Source of the DNA: Antrodiella citrinella
Taxonomy: Eukaryota > Basidiomycota > Agaricomycetes > Polyporales > Steccherinaceae
DNA length: 64,000 nucleotides
NCBI GenBank assembly: GCA_004802725.1
Contig: SGPM01000060.1
Location: 1-64,000 of the forward strand
Reading direction: 5' to 3'
A program made the translations under genes and the position numbers. The notes beneath the pieces are model-generated. The model was not told the origin of the DNA. It did no database searches and saw only the letters and a list, made by a program, of their open reading frames with translations. Below are positions 43,415 to 55,692 of this stretch, piece by piece. The first letter of the stretch is position 1; the number at the start of each line of letters is the position of its first letter.

Positions 43415-46278
43415 ATGCAGTCAGACTCGTATCCTTACGCTCGCAGCTCCTCTCCTTTGTTTTCCAGAACCTCTTCACCATTTTTAAGAGATGAAGACAA
43501 CCGACATCGTCCGTATCACCTCGAAAGTCGTGCTAGGAACGTCAGTGACGGTCTGGTACGCGTCCACTTGTATTAAAAACCCACTCACCACGAGCTAAGT
43601 ATATCTCAATTGACTTTGCTAGAGCTCTGCCCCCTCCTCTGATTATATCAGGGGTATCAGCGCAGAAGATCTGAAACGGAACGGCAATCCAGCATACTTG
43701 TCACTCTTAGACAGGTATACCTCACTTCGAAGCGACTACGAGCATGAGAAAAGAACCTTCAACCATTTAGAGTATGTGCATATCATTTTAGATGATTACA
43801 TGTTTCTTTCATCACGCATATAGGCAGCGGTTGCGCACAACAGAAGGCGAACAGGCGCAGTTGAAGTAAGCACAGCATATATGCACTCTAAAACATGTTG
43901 ATTGTGTGTTTCTTATAGGGAATCGTACGAAAAACTGCTTGCAGTTGTCGGCTCGCATATGGCGGTCACCAAACAGTCCACTGGCAACACCTCTTCTTCC
44001 GTCAACCCAACTTTACAACTATCTACGATCGCGCAACAGGCGGATCAGACGGTCTTAAGGCGTGAAGATCACAAGCATGTTCGCTTCTGGACCAAGCTAG
44101 AATGGAACAAGCATACGACGGGGGCTGGTGGTGTAACAAATCCCCAAGATGCAGCACCAAACGGCCCGAAGAAGGCCCTCAACAAGAAGCTCCACTTCAT
44201 CCAACGCAGTGACGGCAGCACTATCTCTGAAGAAGATGCCGAAAATATGCGAGGCTTCTCTAAGTCTATCTGGTTTTCTTTTCTCACTTATTGCTCGAAA
44301 GCTATGCCTCCGACATGGCTCCAGGCTCCTCTTGAACTTCGTCAACATTTCAATCGCGAAATGACTGCTCAGTTTCCTGACTTACGCCTCTGCGACTCGA
44401 ACTGGAAGGTGACGGAATTCGCCAGCATCTATTACGCTATGTGGAGACCACGATTCGGGGACTCAGATACAGATGGAGAATCCGTCTCACGCAAGAGGTC
44501 CAAGTCGGCGACACCTTTCCTCGGCAAGAAGAGAGTGCGACTCGAAACTCCTGCTGTAAATGTCGCCAGTCCCGGGGATTCCATTGACAAAGATGAGTCT
44601 TCGAGTCCCGACAATGCAGCTTCGTCTTTGGAAGCCATCATTGTAAGTATTGTTCTAATGGGCGTGTTAACGACGATGACAACGACCTTGCACAGCCTCG
44701 TGTGGACAAAGGAAAGCGCCGCGAAATACAGATCCAGGCGAGTTCTTTTTTTCATTCACTCGACAACGCTGACTTGGATTCTCATACCCGCTCAACTGTA
44801 GATTCATGATCCTCTGTTCGTATCACTCAGTGAAGAGTATTTCTGTGATCTAAGCTGACATCACAAATCACTCTGATAGGGCTAACCTCTTCAACGAGAC
44901 CGGTAGCAGTTCTTCACGGCCCTCCACTTCGAATTCCAACACGCCTGCTAGTGCTTCCCCATCTGACCATGTTTCTACCACTGTGCCTGCTCTTCTTTAC
45001 CCATCGTCGCCTGATCTTGACTCACCTGCACCTGCTTCGAGCTCCTCTGCTGCTACTTCGCATTCTCCTATTACTTCGCGATCTCCTACTACTGCAACAT
45101 CTTCTCTCCCGCCATCTTCCCTGGATCCAGGACGTCCTGGCTCGTCTAGTAATGCACCAGCTGGAACAAGCCTTACCTCGGACATCTCTTCTGCAGCTGC
45201 ACGTCTGACGACAACCGATTCCGCGAAGGCCACACCCAGTTCCAGGACTGAGGAAGACGCACCCGCCACTTCCACGTCGAAGGGAGTTCCAATGACAGAC
45301 GACGCGAACGCTATCGCCAAGCCAAAAGGGAAGATCATGAAGCCGCTTCCTAATTGTCAAACTCCGAGGTACGTTCTATGCCTCGTTGTTGCGGGTTACT
45401 TCATCCGTTCACTCATCTTCACAGAAACCGCTGTGCTGAGGACTGGTGTCGGAAGAACAAAGGCGGCTTGGCCGCTGACTTCAAAGCGTACTGGGACAAA
45501 ATGCCAGTCAACGAAAGGGCGGTACATGATCATACTCATGGATTCGACGCGGATGTTTTGCTGACGCGCTTTTGTTCTCGCGCTTTTGTTGTTTTTGCAG
45601 AGCTGGGAACGTGAAAAAAAGGTATGTCGTAACAGGGCTGCGCTCACACACAACGCGCTGATAAACGAATCCTCATTCACAGAAACGCGCACGCGGTTCA
45701 AAAGCACATGACAACTGGTATGTATTTCCCCTCATTCACGACGACTACTAGTGACATTTCTTTCATATCTACAGAATGTGTGCGACGCTGTGGGAGCGGC
45801 AGGCAGTGTGAAGACCGGTGAGTCTGTTACCTACGACAACTACAGACTGCTAATGATCCTTTTCTACGGTTCTACAGAACGTGCACGACACTGTAAGAAT
45901 GATCGCGGGAGGGGGTATCGACCGCGAGGAGAGGATATACGCGGACCAGAGTGGCTGGGGCAAGATCAGTCGAACGAGGCAGCACGGGAGGGGATGGAAG
46001 CAGCTTGGAGCAGCTGGAGCAGGGTGGCGAGGGGTATACAAGGACCGGCGAGGAGGGGTCCAGACAGGTGCAGAAGAGGTGGGCGAGGTATCGGGGCGCG
46101 AATGTGTTGCGGGTATGCGCAGCTGGAGTGGGATGAGCACAGATGTACCATCTTACTCAGACCTACTGTATCTGCAAGCTTTCTTGACGAAGACAAGTGG
46201 GGCTGGGTGAGAATGAGCGAAGACCCTCGTCTTTCGCGACCCGAATGTCTGCGACCAGCCGTCTCCATCCTCAGATAA
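43415..46278 (+). CDS. Multi-exon Ser/Pro-rich orphan protein, longer copy
   Basis: Unrecognised. The first exons are secure: 43415-43555, then about 43622-43771, a 42-nt exon near 43824-43865, then from about 43919 to 44642. They encode a short N-terminus, a coiled-coil-like segment (SLLDRYTSLRSDYEHEKR) and a globular region with FSKSIWFSFLTYCSKAMPPTW and LRLCDSNWKVTEFASIYYAMW. From 44700 the model is less certain: a Ser/Thr/Pro tract (about 44880-45330), then CAEDWCRKNKGGLAADFKAYW and small exons ending with a TAA at 46278. The region repeats, shortened and frameshifted, at 46525-48034. This copy is the less damaged one, but its last third may not all be coding. Confidence 0.55.
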
Positions 46279-46297
46279 GATGGATTAGGTTACGTAA

Positions 46298-46376
46298 GGC
46301 TGGGCGAAGAGTTAGTTTTCACTGGGCTTCAAGCTTCAAGCTTCAAGCCCAGTGAAAACTAACTCTTTTCCCAGCC
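46298..46376. repeat. Perfect-like palindrome at the junction of the two gene copies
   Basis: Two 29-bp arms (46298-46326 and 46348-46376) are inverted complements with 27 of 29 matches; the outer end is GGCTGGG and the inner end CACTGGG. They flank exactly three copies of CTTCAAG (46327-46347). The left arm is identical to the sequence at 48006-48034, so the right arm and the distal copy form an inverted pair around the second gene copy. Confidence 0.9.
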
Positions 46377-48034
46377 GCGTGGGTCTTGTTTCGTCTGCGT
46401 CGAAGCGCCCGTATCTGCTCTTGTCCCCTTCCATCCGCATGTGGCGCTTTTGAATTGCCCTGTTTTCGCTTCTCTTCGCGACCGCAGTCCCTCTATGACG
46501 ACATGGCATCTCCTCGTCTTCATGCTTTTCAGCGTTTGTCACGACGCGTCGTTTGCGCGTCGTATATCTCCCCGCTTTGTTCATTACCACCACCATCACC
46601 ATGCAACTGGATCTAGACTCTTATCCTTATGCTTGCAGCTCCTCTCTCCTTTATTTTGCGAAACTCTTCACCATTTTCAAGAGATGAAGACAACCGACAC
46701 CTCGAAAGCCGTACCGGGAATATCAGTAACGGTCCGGTACGCTTCCACTCGTATCGGAAATTCACTCACCACAAGCTAAGCAAATCTCATTGATCTTACT
46801 AGAGCTCTACCCCCTCCTCAGATTATATCAGGGGTCTTAGCGGAGAAGAATTGAAACAGCATGACAATTCAGCGTACTTGTCACTCTTGGACAGGTATAC
46901 CTCGCTTCGAAGGGACTACGAGCAGAAAAGAGCTTTCAACCATACAGAGTACGTGCACATTATTTCCGATGATTACATGACTTTTTATCATGCATATAGG
47001 CAGCAGTTGCGCACAACAGAAGGCAAACAGGCGCAGTTGAGGTAAGCACAGCATATATGCGCTCTAAAACATGTTGATTGTGTTTTTCCCCACAGTGAAT
47101 CGTACGACTGTAGGTAAAAGTACGAAAAACTTCATGCAGTTGTCGACTCGCATCTGGAGGTCACTAAACAGTCCAACACCCCTTCTTCCGTCAACCCGAC
47201 TTTACGACTATCTACGATTGCGCAACCTGGGAGAACATGCCAGTCGAGGAAAGGGCGGTACGTCGTCATGTTATGGATTTGATGTGGATGCTTCGCTGAC
47301 AGTTTTTTGTTCTTCTTGTAGAGCTGGGAACGTGAAAAAAGGTATGTTGTATGGTAGTCCGTTCACACAACGCGCTGATGAACGAATTCTCTTCACAGAA
47401 ACGAACACGCAGTTCGAAAGCACATGTGAACTGGTATGTAATTTCCTTCATTTATAATGACTACCAGTGATGATTCTTTCATATCTACAGAACGTGCACA
47501 ACGCCACGAGAGCGGGAGCCGGCGCGAGGACCGGTAAGTTTTTTATCTACGACAACTGCAGATCGCTAATGATCCTTTCATACTGCCCTACAGAACGCGC
47601 TGTGAGAACGATCGCCGGGGGGGGGGGGGGGGGTTGGAAAGGATACACTCGGACCAGAGCGGCTGGGGCAAGATCAGTCGAACGAAGCAGTATGGGAGGG
47701 GATGGGAGCAGCTGAGAGCAGCTGGAGCAGGGTGGCGAGGGGTATACGAGGACCGGCGAGGAGGGGTCCATACAGGTGCAGAAGAGGTGGGCGGGCTATT
47801 GGGGCGCGAATGTGTTGCGGGTATGCGCAGATGGGTTGGGATGAGCACAGATGTACCATCTTACTCAGACTTACTGTATCTGCAACCTATCTTGACGAAG
47901 ATGAGTGGGGATGGGTGAGAATGAGCGAAGACCCTCGTCTTTCGCAACCCGAATGTCTGCGCCCAGCCGTCTCCATCCTCAGATAAGATGGATTAGGTTA
48001 CGTAAGGCTGGGCGAAGAGTTAGTTTTCACTGGG
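46348..48034. mobile_element. Possible non-autonomous TIR element carrying a truncated gene copy
   Basis: This 1.69-kb segment starts with CCCAGTGAAAACTAACTC and ends with its complement (GAGTTAGTTTTCACTGGG), inverted arms of 29 bp with two mismatches. Inside, from about 46525, is the shortened copy of the upstream orphan gene. No obvious target-site duplication is seen: CTTCAAG flanks the left, TCTGAGA the right. It could be a Pack-type capture, or a duplication that happened to end at a shared inverted repeat. It encodes no transposase. Confidence 0.45.
46601..47986 (+). pseudogene. Shortened, frameshifted copy of the gene at 43415-46278
   Basis: The exons match the upstream gene in order, but the first exon has a frameshifting difference near 46645 and a stop (ATG at 46601 opens only about 28 codons). 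About 1.45 kb of the upstream copy (from about 44042 to about 45491) is missing at about 47222-47226. A run of 17 Gs at 47617-47633 replaces a mixed G-rich stretch. The 3' part ends with the same AVSILR and stop at 47986. Not expected to make the full protein. Confidence 0.75.
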
Positions 48035-48679
48035 TCTGAGATCTCAGCGCCGGAGGCTTGTCGCCGGAATCACAAGCGCCGTAACTTTGTCATTCACTTC
48101 GTGCCCACGAAGTTCGAACCATATTTCAAAAATGTCTAGGTATGTCCAATATACATCGTCGACCAGAGGGAAAATGCAGGTCACTATACATCATATATAT
48201 CAATTCCGCAAGTCCGTAGTCGTGACGTGCACGCGGCGGTGAGTGTCTCTTTGCCAGCGAGCTCTGCCTTGCACAAGTGAAGCTGAAGTCGTACACAGAA
48301 CACAACATGAATACTTTGTACTGTCGTAAGCGATATCATGAAGATATTCAGAGCATGGTCCCATGCTGATCAATGAGCGATTTCGACGCGAATGACCTTG
48401 TACTATTCTTGTACACGTCGGCTACCAACAAGGCCGGTGTAAACAAGACGATTTGCTGCTGTGGACCGCCATACTTAGCAACAAGCTGCAATCGCTATGA
48501 TACCCTTGGGGTCGGGCCTGCGTAGAAGAGCTATAAAAGGCTGATCGCACCTTCGTTGTCTCTCACCTCCTCCAGCTCACTCCAATTTTATCGGGCAGGC
48601 CCCTTCTAAACCTTGCGTTCACTCGTTCTCAATCCTCGCCTATTTCACTCTACGCCTGTTCACCATCTTATTACTGAAC
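48035..48679. other. Intergenic spacer, promoter of the importin-like gene
   Basis: No ORF of note. CTATAAAAGGC at about 48530-48540 is a TATA-like element about 140 bp upstream of the ATG at 48680, followed by a C/T-rich stretch with CTCACCTCCTCCAGC. Confidence 0.45.
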
Positions 48680-51062
48680 ATGCCTTCCCTCACGAATATG
48701 CGACTTCAATATCCCTATATCATCAACTGGCAGACCGAAATCGTGGCCCGTATAGCCCTTCTCAAAGATGGCCAATCGGTCGACAACGAGAACATCATGA
48801 TCATGGCGCGAGACAAAGGTAGATTCAACTTGTATGTTGCTCATCCCATTGAAATGCTCATCTCTTGTCATCAAGGGCTTATGCCTATTTTTGCCGAGCT
48901 TGCTGCATCAACTAATATTCCGGACGTCATCCGCGAAACATCTTTTGACGCAATCGACTGGCATATCAAGGCGTTTTGGAATCCTCATTCCAATAAAGTG
49001 TACTCGGAGCTGGTGTCATACGACGACCCCGTGAGCATTCCTCTATCTGTCCCCGAGACATCATCTTACATGTATGATTGTACACTAGTCAAGAATGGAA
49101 ACTGTCCGTCTGATTATTAAAGGCCTCTCAGACCCGGATGAAGACTTGAGACTTCGCTGCGTATGTGTTTTGACTCCACATTGCGTTATCGTCGTATGGC
49201 GTTGACTTTGTACCGGGTGCAGGGGAACGCGACCACTCTGATGCTGGAAGCCAGCGTAGGCGATAATTACATCGTGGAGCTTCTGTTGCGTCAGATGATG
49301 GTTGGAAAACTGCAGGCTGACGCGGTTCATATTATCTCGGAAGTCATCTTCGACTTTCTCGCGTTCGCACCCACCGAAGAGAAATTGCTACCTTTCTTTC
49401 CCTTCCTCATGCAACTTCGATATCATATATTGAAATCTCACGGAGGTTTAAATGTGAGTCTTTCGATGTTGTCACTGCTCAAATCGAGACATTGATGTTG
49501 AACGTCTTGGTTTTGCAGGACGGTTCATCAGCATCTCCTCTGACGTGTGCGCGGATGGTCCGTATATTCAAGACTTGCCTTGAGGCTGCCGTCAAAATCA
49601 AGTATCCGTCAGCCGTGGCGATTGCGGTCAAAGCCATCCTCCCTTCATGGTTCGATGTCTATGAGGCACATCTTTCCCATAGAGCCGTTGGCATGATAGA
49701 TCAGCTTCATGGCTGGGATGTGCTCTACATGACACAACAAGTATTCGAGGTACGCAATATTTTCCTAGTACTGGACAACGCTCTACAAATACCCATACCG
49801 CTGCAGTCACTTCCCGCCCTTGTCGATACGCCGTTTATGCCGGAAAGCATGTTGCAGACTCTACTTTCATGCACTCTTCGACTTCTACAAGCGCTCTACT
49901 CCACATTCCACGATATCTACTTGTCAGAATCCGACGGTCCTCCTGAAAATACCGACCATCCAGAAGAGCCGGCTCATCTTCCAGAAATAATGTATCCCAT
50001 ATTTGGATTCATATCGTCTGCGATCAGATCACAGAGGGTAATGGAGTGGTTCAGCAAGGACAACACGAAAGCTCTGGTCGAGATGGTTCTCCTGTGGTCG
50101 CAAGTAATGTACGAAGATGTATGTGCTTCATCCTGCATTGTGTATTGCTACTCACTCGTTTGTTCTTAGGAAGCGGATTTCCTGACCCGCCCTGAACTCT
50201 TCGCGAATTTGACGAATGAGCATGAAGATATCTGCCTACGCGTATGCACCTTCGACATTTTGACCGTACGTCATCGTACAAATTCTCCTGCTTGCAGCAC
50301 GACTGAACGTTTTATTGTGCAGGCTCTGTTGAAAATTGAGCCAACAATGTCCATAGCGGCTCCTGCGATCATAGATGCCTCCAATCATATGCTGAAAACT
50401 TGGTCCAAAGACAAAGGGTTTGTCCGTTGCTGTGCTTGAATCGTATATTACTTACGGCGATTTGCTGTTTAGATGGAAACCACTCGAATCCAGCCTTGCT
50501 GTGCTTGATTCTCAGGCCAAATTCTTCACGGGTCGTTTTGGACGTGAATGCTACCACGTAGAATCGCTTCTACGGTACTTTCAGATTGCACCAGTACACA
50601 CACTCAATGGTGAATGCCAACCCTCCGTTGTTACATTTTTGCGCTGACAGAGTATTATTATAGATGCACCGTATCTGCAAGGTCGATTCTTACTATTTGC
50701 AGGACAGTACACCAGTATCCTGCCCTTGAATATCTTTGATGCGTACCTCGACGCCGCGGTCGATCTTTTGAGGAATGGCACAGTCGTGAAACCAGTCCGG
50801 TTTTCCGCTCTCAAAATGCTAAAGCAGTAAGCAGAAACACCTGCGCTATTTTCATCTACTCATATTTACGACCAGATTTTTCACCGCTGCCTCGTATCCT
50901 GCCGTCCTAGTGCGCAATGTTTTTGCAGCAGAGGAAGCGGTCAGAGTGTGGGCTAGGCCACACTCCACGGCAAGCTCAACGGACAAGATCGCTCGTAGTG
51001 CGCTGAAGGCCGTGCAATCGTTTCAGAGTATGCATGCAGGAGACCTTTCACACAGGCTGTGA
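48680..51062 (+). CDS. Importin-9-like protein, diverged and truncated neighbour
   Basis: A tandem relative of the next gene. From 49095 the exons follow the importin in order: METVRLIIKGLSDPDEDLR against VKQQIRQAVFQGLSDP, then ISEVIFDFLAFAPTEEKLLPFFP, the AIAVKAILPSWFDVYEAHL helix and WKPLESSLAVLDSQ. At least eight short introns are visible. It stops at 51062, in the region matching about the middle of the importin, so the C-terminal half is absent. The first 146-codon ORF (48680-49120, MPSLTNMRLQYPYIINWQ) is in another frame; a 40-bp intron at about 49048-49087 would join it in phase, but the donor is weak. Either a neofunctionalised half-length HEAT protein or a decaying copy. Confidence 0.6.
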
Positions 51063-51402
51063 TTCTATATCTCACTAAGTTGGGATACTGACGAATGCCA
51101 CGACAACCGTGGTTGTATGTTTTCGGGCTGGTTGCTACAGATATTTTAGCACATAATGTTAATATTTTCACTGTCTCCTATGTTGCAACGTTCTACGTTC
51201 AGCTCGAGCAGTTGACCTGCAGCCCTTGCTCGCCACCTTGAACACGGAAGTGAGAGCGTTAAGCGTGAAGTCACACGGGCGGCTGATGTCGATGAACGCG
51301 TCGGCGACGCGTGACATGTCACAATCAATATTAGCGCGAAATGCAGGCATACACGCCTTTCATTCGACACACTCACTTCCTCCTCCCTCACATTCACGCG
51401 AC

Positions 51403-54400
51403 ATGGCAGAAGAGATCGCACAGTGTCTCAAAGCTACTCTCTCTCCGGATGGTAACACAAGAATTACCGCTGAGCTGAAGCTCAGTGAGCTCTCAGTCCA
51501 TCCAGGTCCGTTTCCGCCGTCCGCGTACAATCTGAGCAGGTGATTCACGCTCGTACCATCTACGCGTCCTGGAATATAGAAGCAGGCCTTGCGCTTTCGC
51601 AGATCTTCTCATCGCGGGATTCTGATTTGGCTTTGCGTCAGATGAGTTGATACGCCCTTTCTCACCTCTTTCATGAAGCTTGATGATACTTGATTCCGAC
51701 CAGCACTCAGCAAGCATTGTACTCAGAAAATACGTGAAAGAGAGATGGTCGCCATTTTTCTCGCAGTTCCGAGGATCGGCTCCTCAGGTTGAGGTGAGTG
51801 GCACGCGTTGTACTCTTCGGTTGCTCCCTCCTAAAAGTCATTCTATTCGTTAGGTCAAGCAGCAAATCCGTCAAGCAGTATTTCAGGGTTTGTCAGACCC
51901 GCTGCGCAAGATCAGGACATTATCAGTACGTCTCAAGTTTTGACGACGTGTTCTTAACTGATGGATCATTCACTACAGGCAGTCACCCTGTCCCTCATTG
52001 CGAACTCTGACTGGCCAGAAGAATATCCCAATCTGCTGACATCTCTCATTGAACTACTGTCCTCTCAATCCACTGACTCGGTTCATGGTGCTATGCAAGT
52101 TTTTGTGGAGTTCGTGAAAGCTGATTTGACCGAGGATCAACTTCTTCCCGTACTGCGCGAGCTTCTCCCTGTTTTGTTAAACATTCTGGGTGCCACTGAG
52201 GTATGAATTTGATCAAATACGCGTCGTAACACCTTCGCTCAACCCATGTTACGTCTTGCAGCAACACTCACCTTTGACGCGTGCGCGCACTATCACTGTT
52301 TTCAACCAATGTGTGGAAGCATTGTACATGGTAAAGGACTCATATCCTCAAGCAGTCAAGGAAGCAACAGCGTCGGTTCTGCCTGTATGGCTCGATGCGT
52401 TCAAGGTTCTGTTAGCTATCGATCCCAAACAAGATGTGGAGAACACAAAAAATTGGGACGGTTTGGTAGTGCGCTCCCAAGTGTTTAAGGTAATTTGATG
52501 TCATTGTCCGAGAAGTCAAACACTGATCAGTCACGCGATTGCTTTGTAGACTTTGGACGGTATTCACATGGCGTTCCCGCGGGTCCTGGCCCCCTACTTA
52601 CCTGACTTCCTCAATGCGTCACTGCATCACTTGAGCTCACTCTACTTCACCTTCTCTCACTACTACATTTCGCCTCAGTCATCCGTTCCGACTACATCTG
52701 AGGACGACACCTTCGACTTGATGCAATTGGTAGTACCAATCCTCGACTTCCTTACCACCGTCGCTCGAGGTGGCAAGGGGAAGGACTGGTTCAATGCCAG
52801 CACCCTACCTGCACTGACAGGTGAAGTTTACAATTGGGTACAGATGACTAGTGACGATGTCAGTGATTGCTACGTGTACGTGCGTACGACTGTATACTGA
52901 CTACCCTTGCTTATGTATAGGAAGATGAATGGGCGACCAACGCCAACACATTCATTTCTCAAGACTCCGATGAGACCGCCGCGTACAGCACCCGAGTGGC
53001 AGGATTCGAACTACTTGCTGTAAGCAGCTGAAGTCTACTTACATCTATCATGAATTCACCCTTTTGTGTCAGACTCTCTTGGAACGCTATCCCAAGCCTA
53101 CCGGACCTACATTCCAAACATCGATTCAGCGAATCATCACCGATTCTCAGCATGCCCGTGAGGCGGGTAGCGATAGCTGGTCAGTCTAATCCTGATAGTC
53201 TCCTCACTATTTTATTGATTTTGCGCTTAGGTGGAAACCTCTCGAATCTGTACTGGCCGCCTTAGGTTCTTTATCTGAGCCTATCCTAGACTTCATCGAG
53301 GATGAGGAAGTTTCTGGACGCCCTAAACCTATCGACATTGAATCATTGCTGTCGAATATGATACCAAACTTACTGGGACTTGCACGTAAGAATATCTCGT
53401 CTCCAATGGGTCGTGCCACTCAGCTGCTCTTTTACAGAATATCCATTCCTGCAGGGACGCGCGTTTGTGTTCGCTAGCCAATACTCAAAACTTCTTCCGT
53501 CTCAAATGACTGGTCAATATCTGGAAGCGGCTGTTCAGGTCGTCGAAGCTGCTGAAGCCGGTATCCCAGTCAAGGTTTCTGCGATCAAGGCAATTCACAA
53601 GTAAGCTCTGCTTGAACGCTGACACGCTCATAGGCTCTAAAGAATCTTTATAGCTTCTTTAACGCCGCATCTGGGGACGAGTTCATCCACATGGCTCCTC
53701 GGATTGCCCAGGACATTGGTCCCTTCTTGTTGGTTACCACTGAGGATACGTTGTCCCTCGTATTGGACACACTTTCTGTGATTGTAGAGACGGACAAGGC
53801 CAAGTGGGTGACATCAGAACTTGCCTCGTCGCTGGTTGGTGCTGTACTCGCGGTCTGGACAAAGTTCAACAAAGGTTCATTTTCATCTTAGGTGCTCTAA
53901 AACCGCGGTACTAACCATATGATACCGTAGATCCCATATTGATTTCGATCTTGACTGATATCCTTACCTCTTTGGCTGCATCGTCGGCACCTGGTGTGTA
54001 TGAGACAGTAGTACGACAGGCATTGCCACCTTTGTGTCAAGCTATCTCTAACCCCAGCGAGGCCTGGATTGCCAGTGCTGGTATTGAGCTCATCACTAGC
54101 TTGATACAAGGTGCTCCAGATGCTGGTCTCGGTGATGGCTTCTTCGCAGCGCTTGGTCCCAACCTCTTCCAATGTCTCAAGACGGCCGAAGATCGTGACA
54201 TCATACAAGTAAGAAAAGATTTTCTCACTCGCCTGTATCGGTCATATCTGACTCTCCTGATGTAGAACGGTATCTCATGTTTGACACTCATCATCCGCAA
54301 GGATTTCGAGCAGCTTCGTTCTTGGTCAAACCCGTCTACGAATGAGAACGGTCTCGACAGTGTCCTGGCAGTCGTAGCCAAACAGCTCCAGGGAGATGAC

Positions 54401-55556
54401 GAGTCAGGCGGACTCGTTATTGGTGACCTCATCATCCATCTGCTGCGCAAAGCTGGTCAGGCAATCCTACCCGTTCTTCCGGGACTGCTGCAAGCAATGG
54501 CTGCTCGTATGCCGACTGTGTCCACAGCCACTTTCGCTCAGGCGAGTGTAGTTTCTTTGAGTGTCGCTCCTCTTATAAGTCACTAACAGGATCGTAGAGT
54601 CTCATTGTTCCTTTCGCATTCTTGATTCACAACAACCAAGGAGAAACCGTTCTCAACCTCTTGGAAACTACTGACATTAACGGTCGTACCGGATTGGATA
54701 TCCTCATCAATTCCTGGTGCGAGAATGCCGAAACCTTCCAAGGCTTCTGGGCAACTCGCATCAGTACTGTGGCTCTTTGCTCGTTGTATGCCAGTGAGCG
54801 ACCGAGCCTGCAGAACCTTGTGGTAAAGGGCGACATCATCTTCAAGCCTGAAACGGACAATGGTGCGTCGTACCGCGACTACTCTCCGCCTGTATACTGA
54901 CATTCTGGCAGTGATCATGACGAGGTCAAAGACGAAGCAAAGTGAGCCTGCACCGCAGGGTATATTTATTTTCATTGATAGAGAGCGTCAACTAAATTTT
55001 GATCACTCAGTTCCTACCGAGTTCACCTCCGTTCCCTTCCCTGTGAAGGCTCTCAAGCTCCTCCTCCACGATTTGCAGTCTGGCGGGGAAGCGGCCGCTA
55101 TGGGCTTAGGTGATGGGGCACATTCCGAGCTTACGTCCGATGACGGGGTGCGTACCGTTGTTCAAACGTGTGAACTCCAAGCTAACGCGTAACTCGAAGG
55201 ACGAAGAGTGGACTGAAGCGGAGAAGATGAACCAGGGATTTAACAAAGAAGAATTCGCGTTCCTTTCTGACATGCTCGGTCCTCGTGGAGTCGCGTTTGA
55301 CAATGATGAAGCTTTGGATGTTCACGATAATGACGACGACGATTTGAAGGCAGATCCTCTTTCCCAGATCGACTTGAAGGTTCGTCTGTTTTTCACCTCA
55401 CTTGCGCTTGACAGAAATTGAATTGCATCGAAGGAACATTTGCTCAACTTCTTCCGGGAGTGTGCGGCGCGCAACACGAATAATTTCACAGGCGTTGTTG
55501 ATCAGCTCACCGCTGAGGAGACCCTGGTCATTCGTAGGGCAGTCGCAACGGAATAG
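51403..55556 (+). CDS. KAP114: Importin-9 / Kap114-type karyopherin beta
   Basis: Nuclear import receptor of the karyopherin-beta family; yeast Kap114 and metazoan importin-9 carry H2A-H2B, TBP and actin into the nucleus. The gene has many short introns. The start MAEEIAQCLKATLSPDGNTR is followed by the importin-beta N-terminal segment (LRKYVKERWSPFFSQF, QQIRQAVFQGLSDP, AVTLSLIANSDWPEEYPNLL). HEAT-type helices continue to the acidic stretch DVHDNDDDDLKADP, which in this family carries cargo contacts, and the end NFTGVVDQLTAEETLVIRRA. Summed exons give roughly 1000 residues, the usual size. No break is seen; exon borders after 54900 are my least certain. The diverged copy lies 340 bp upstream. 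Confidence 0.85.
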
Positions 55557-55692
55557 ATAGAGATACGAGGAGGTTATCGGAAAGCGAGCCCGGTGTACGT
55601 TACTTTGAATAGAATACAGTGATTATGATGATCGGTAATCCAAACAGAACGAAACTTACATACATAGATGCTGGTAAGATGTATGCGACAAT

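Noticed and set aside
48104..48126. GGTTCGAAC on the minus strand, tRNA-like
   Set aside because: No complementary T stem or cloverleaf around it.
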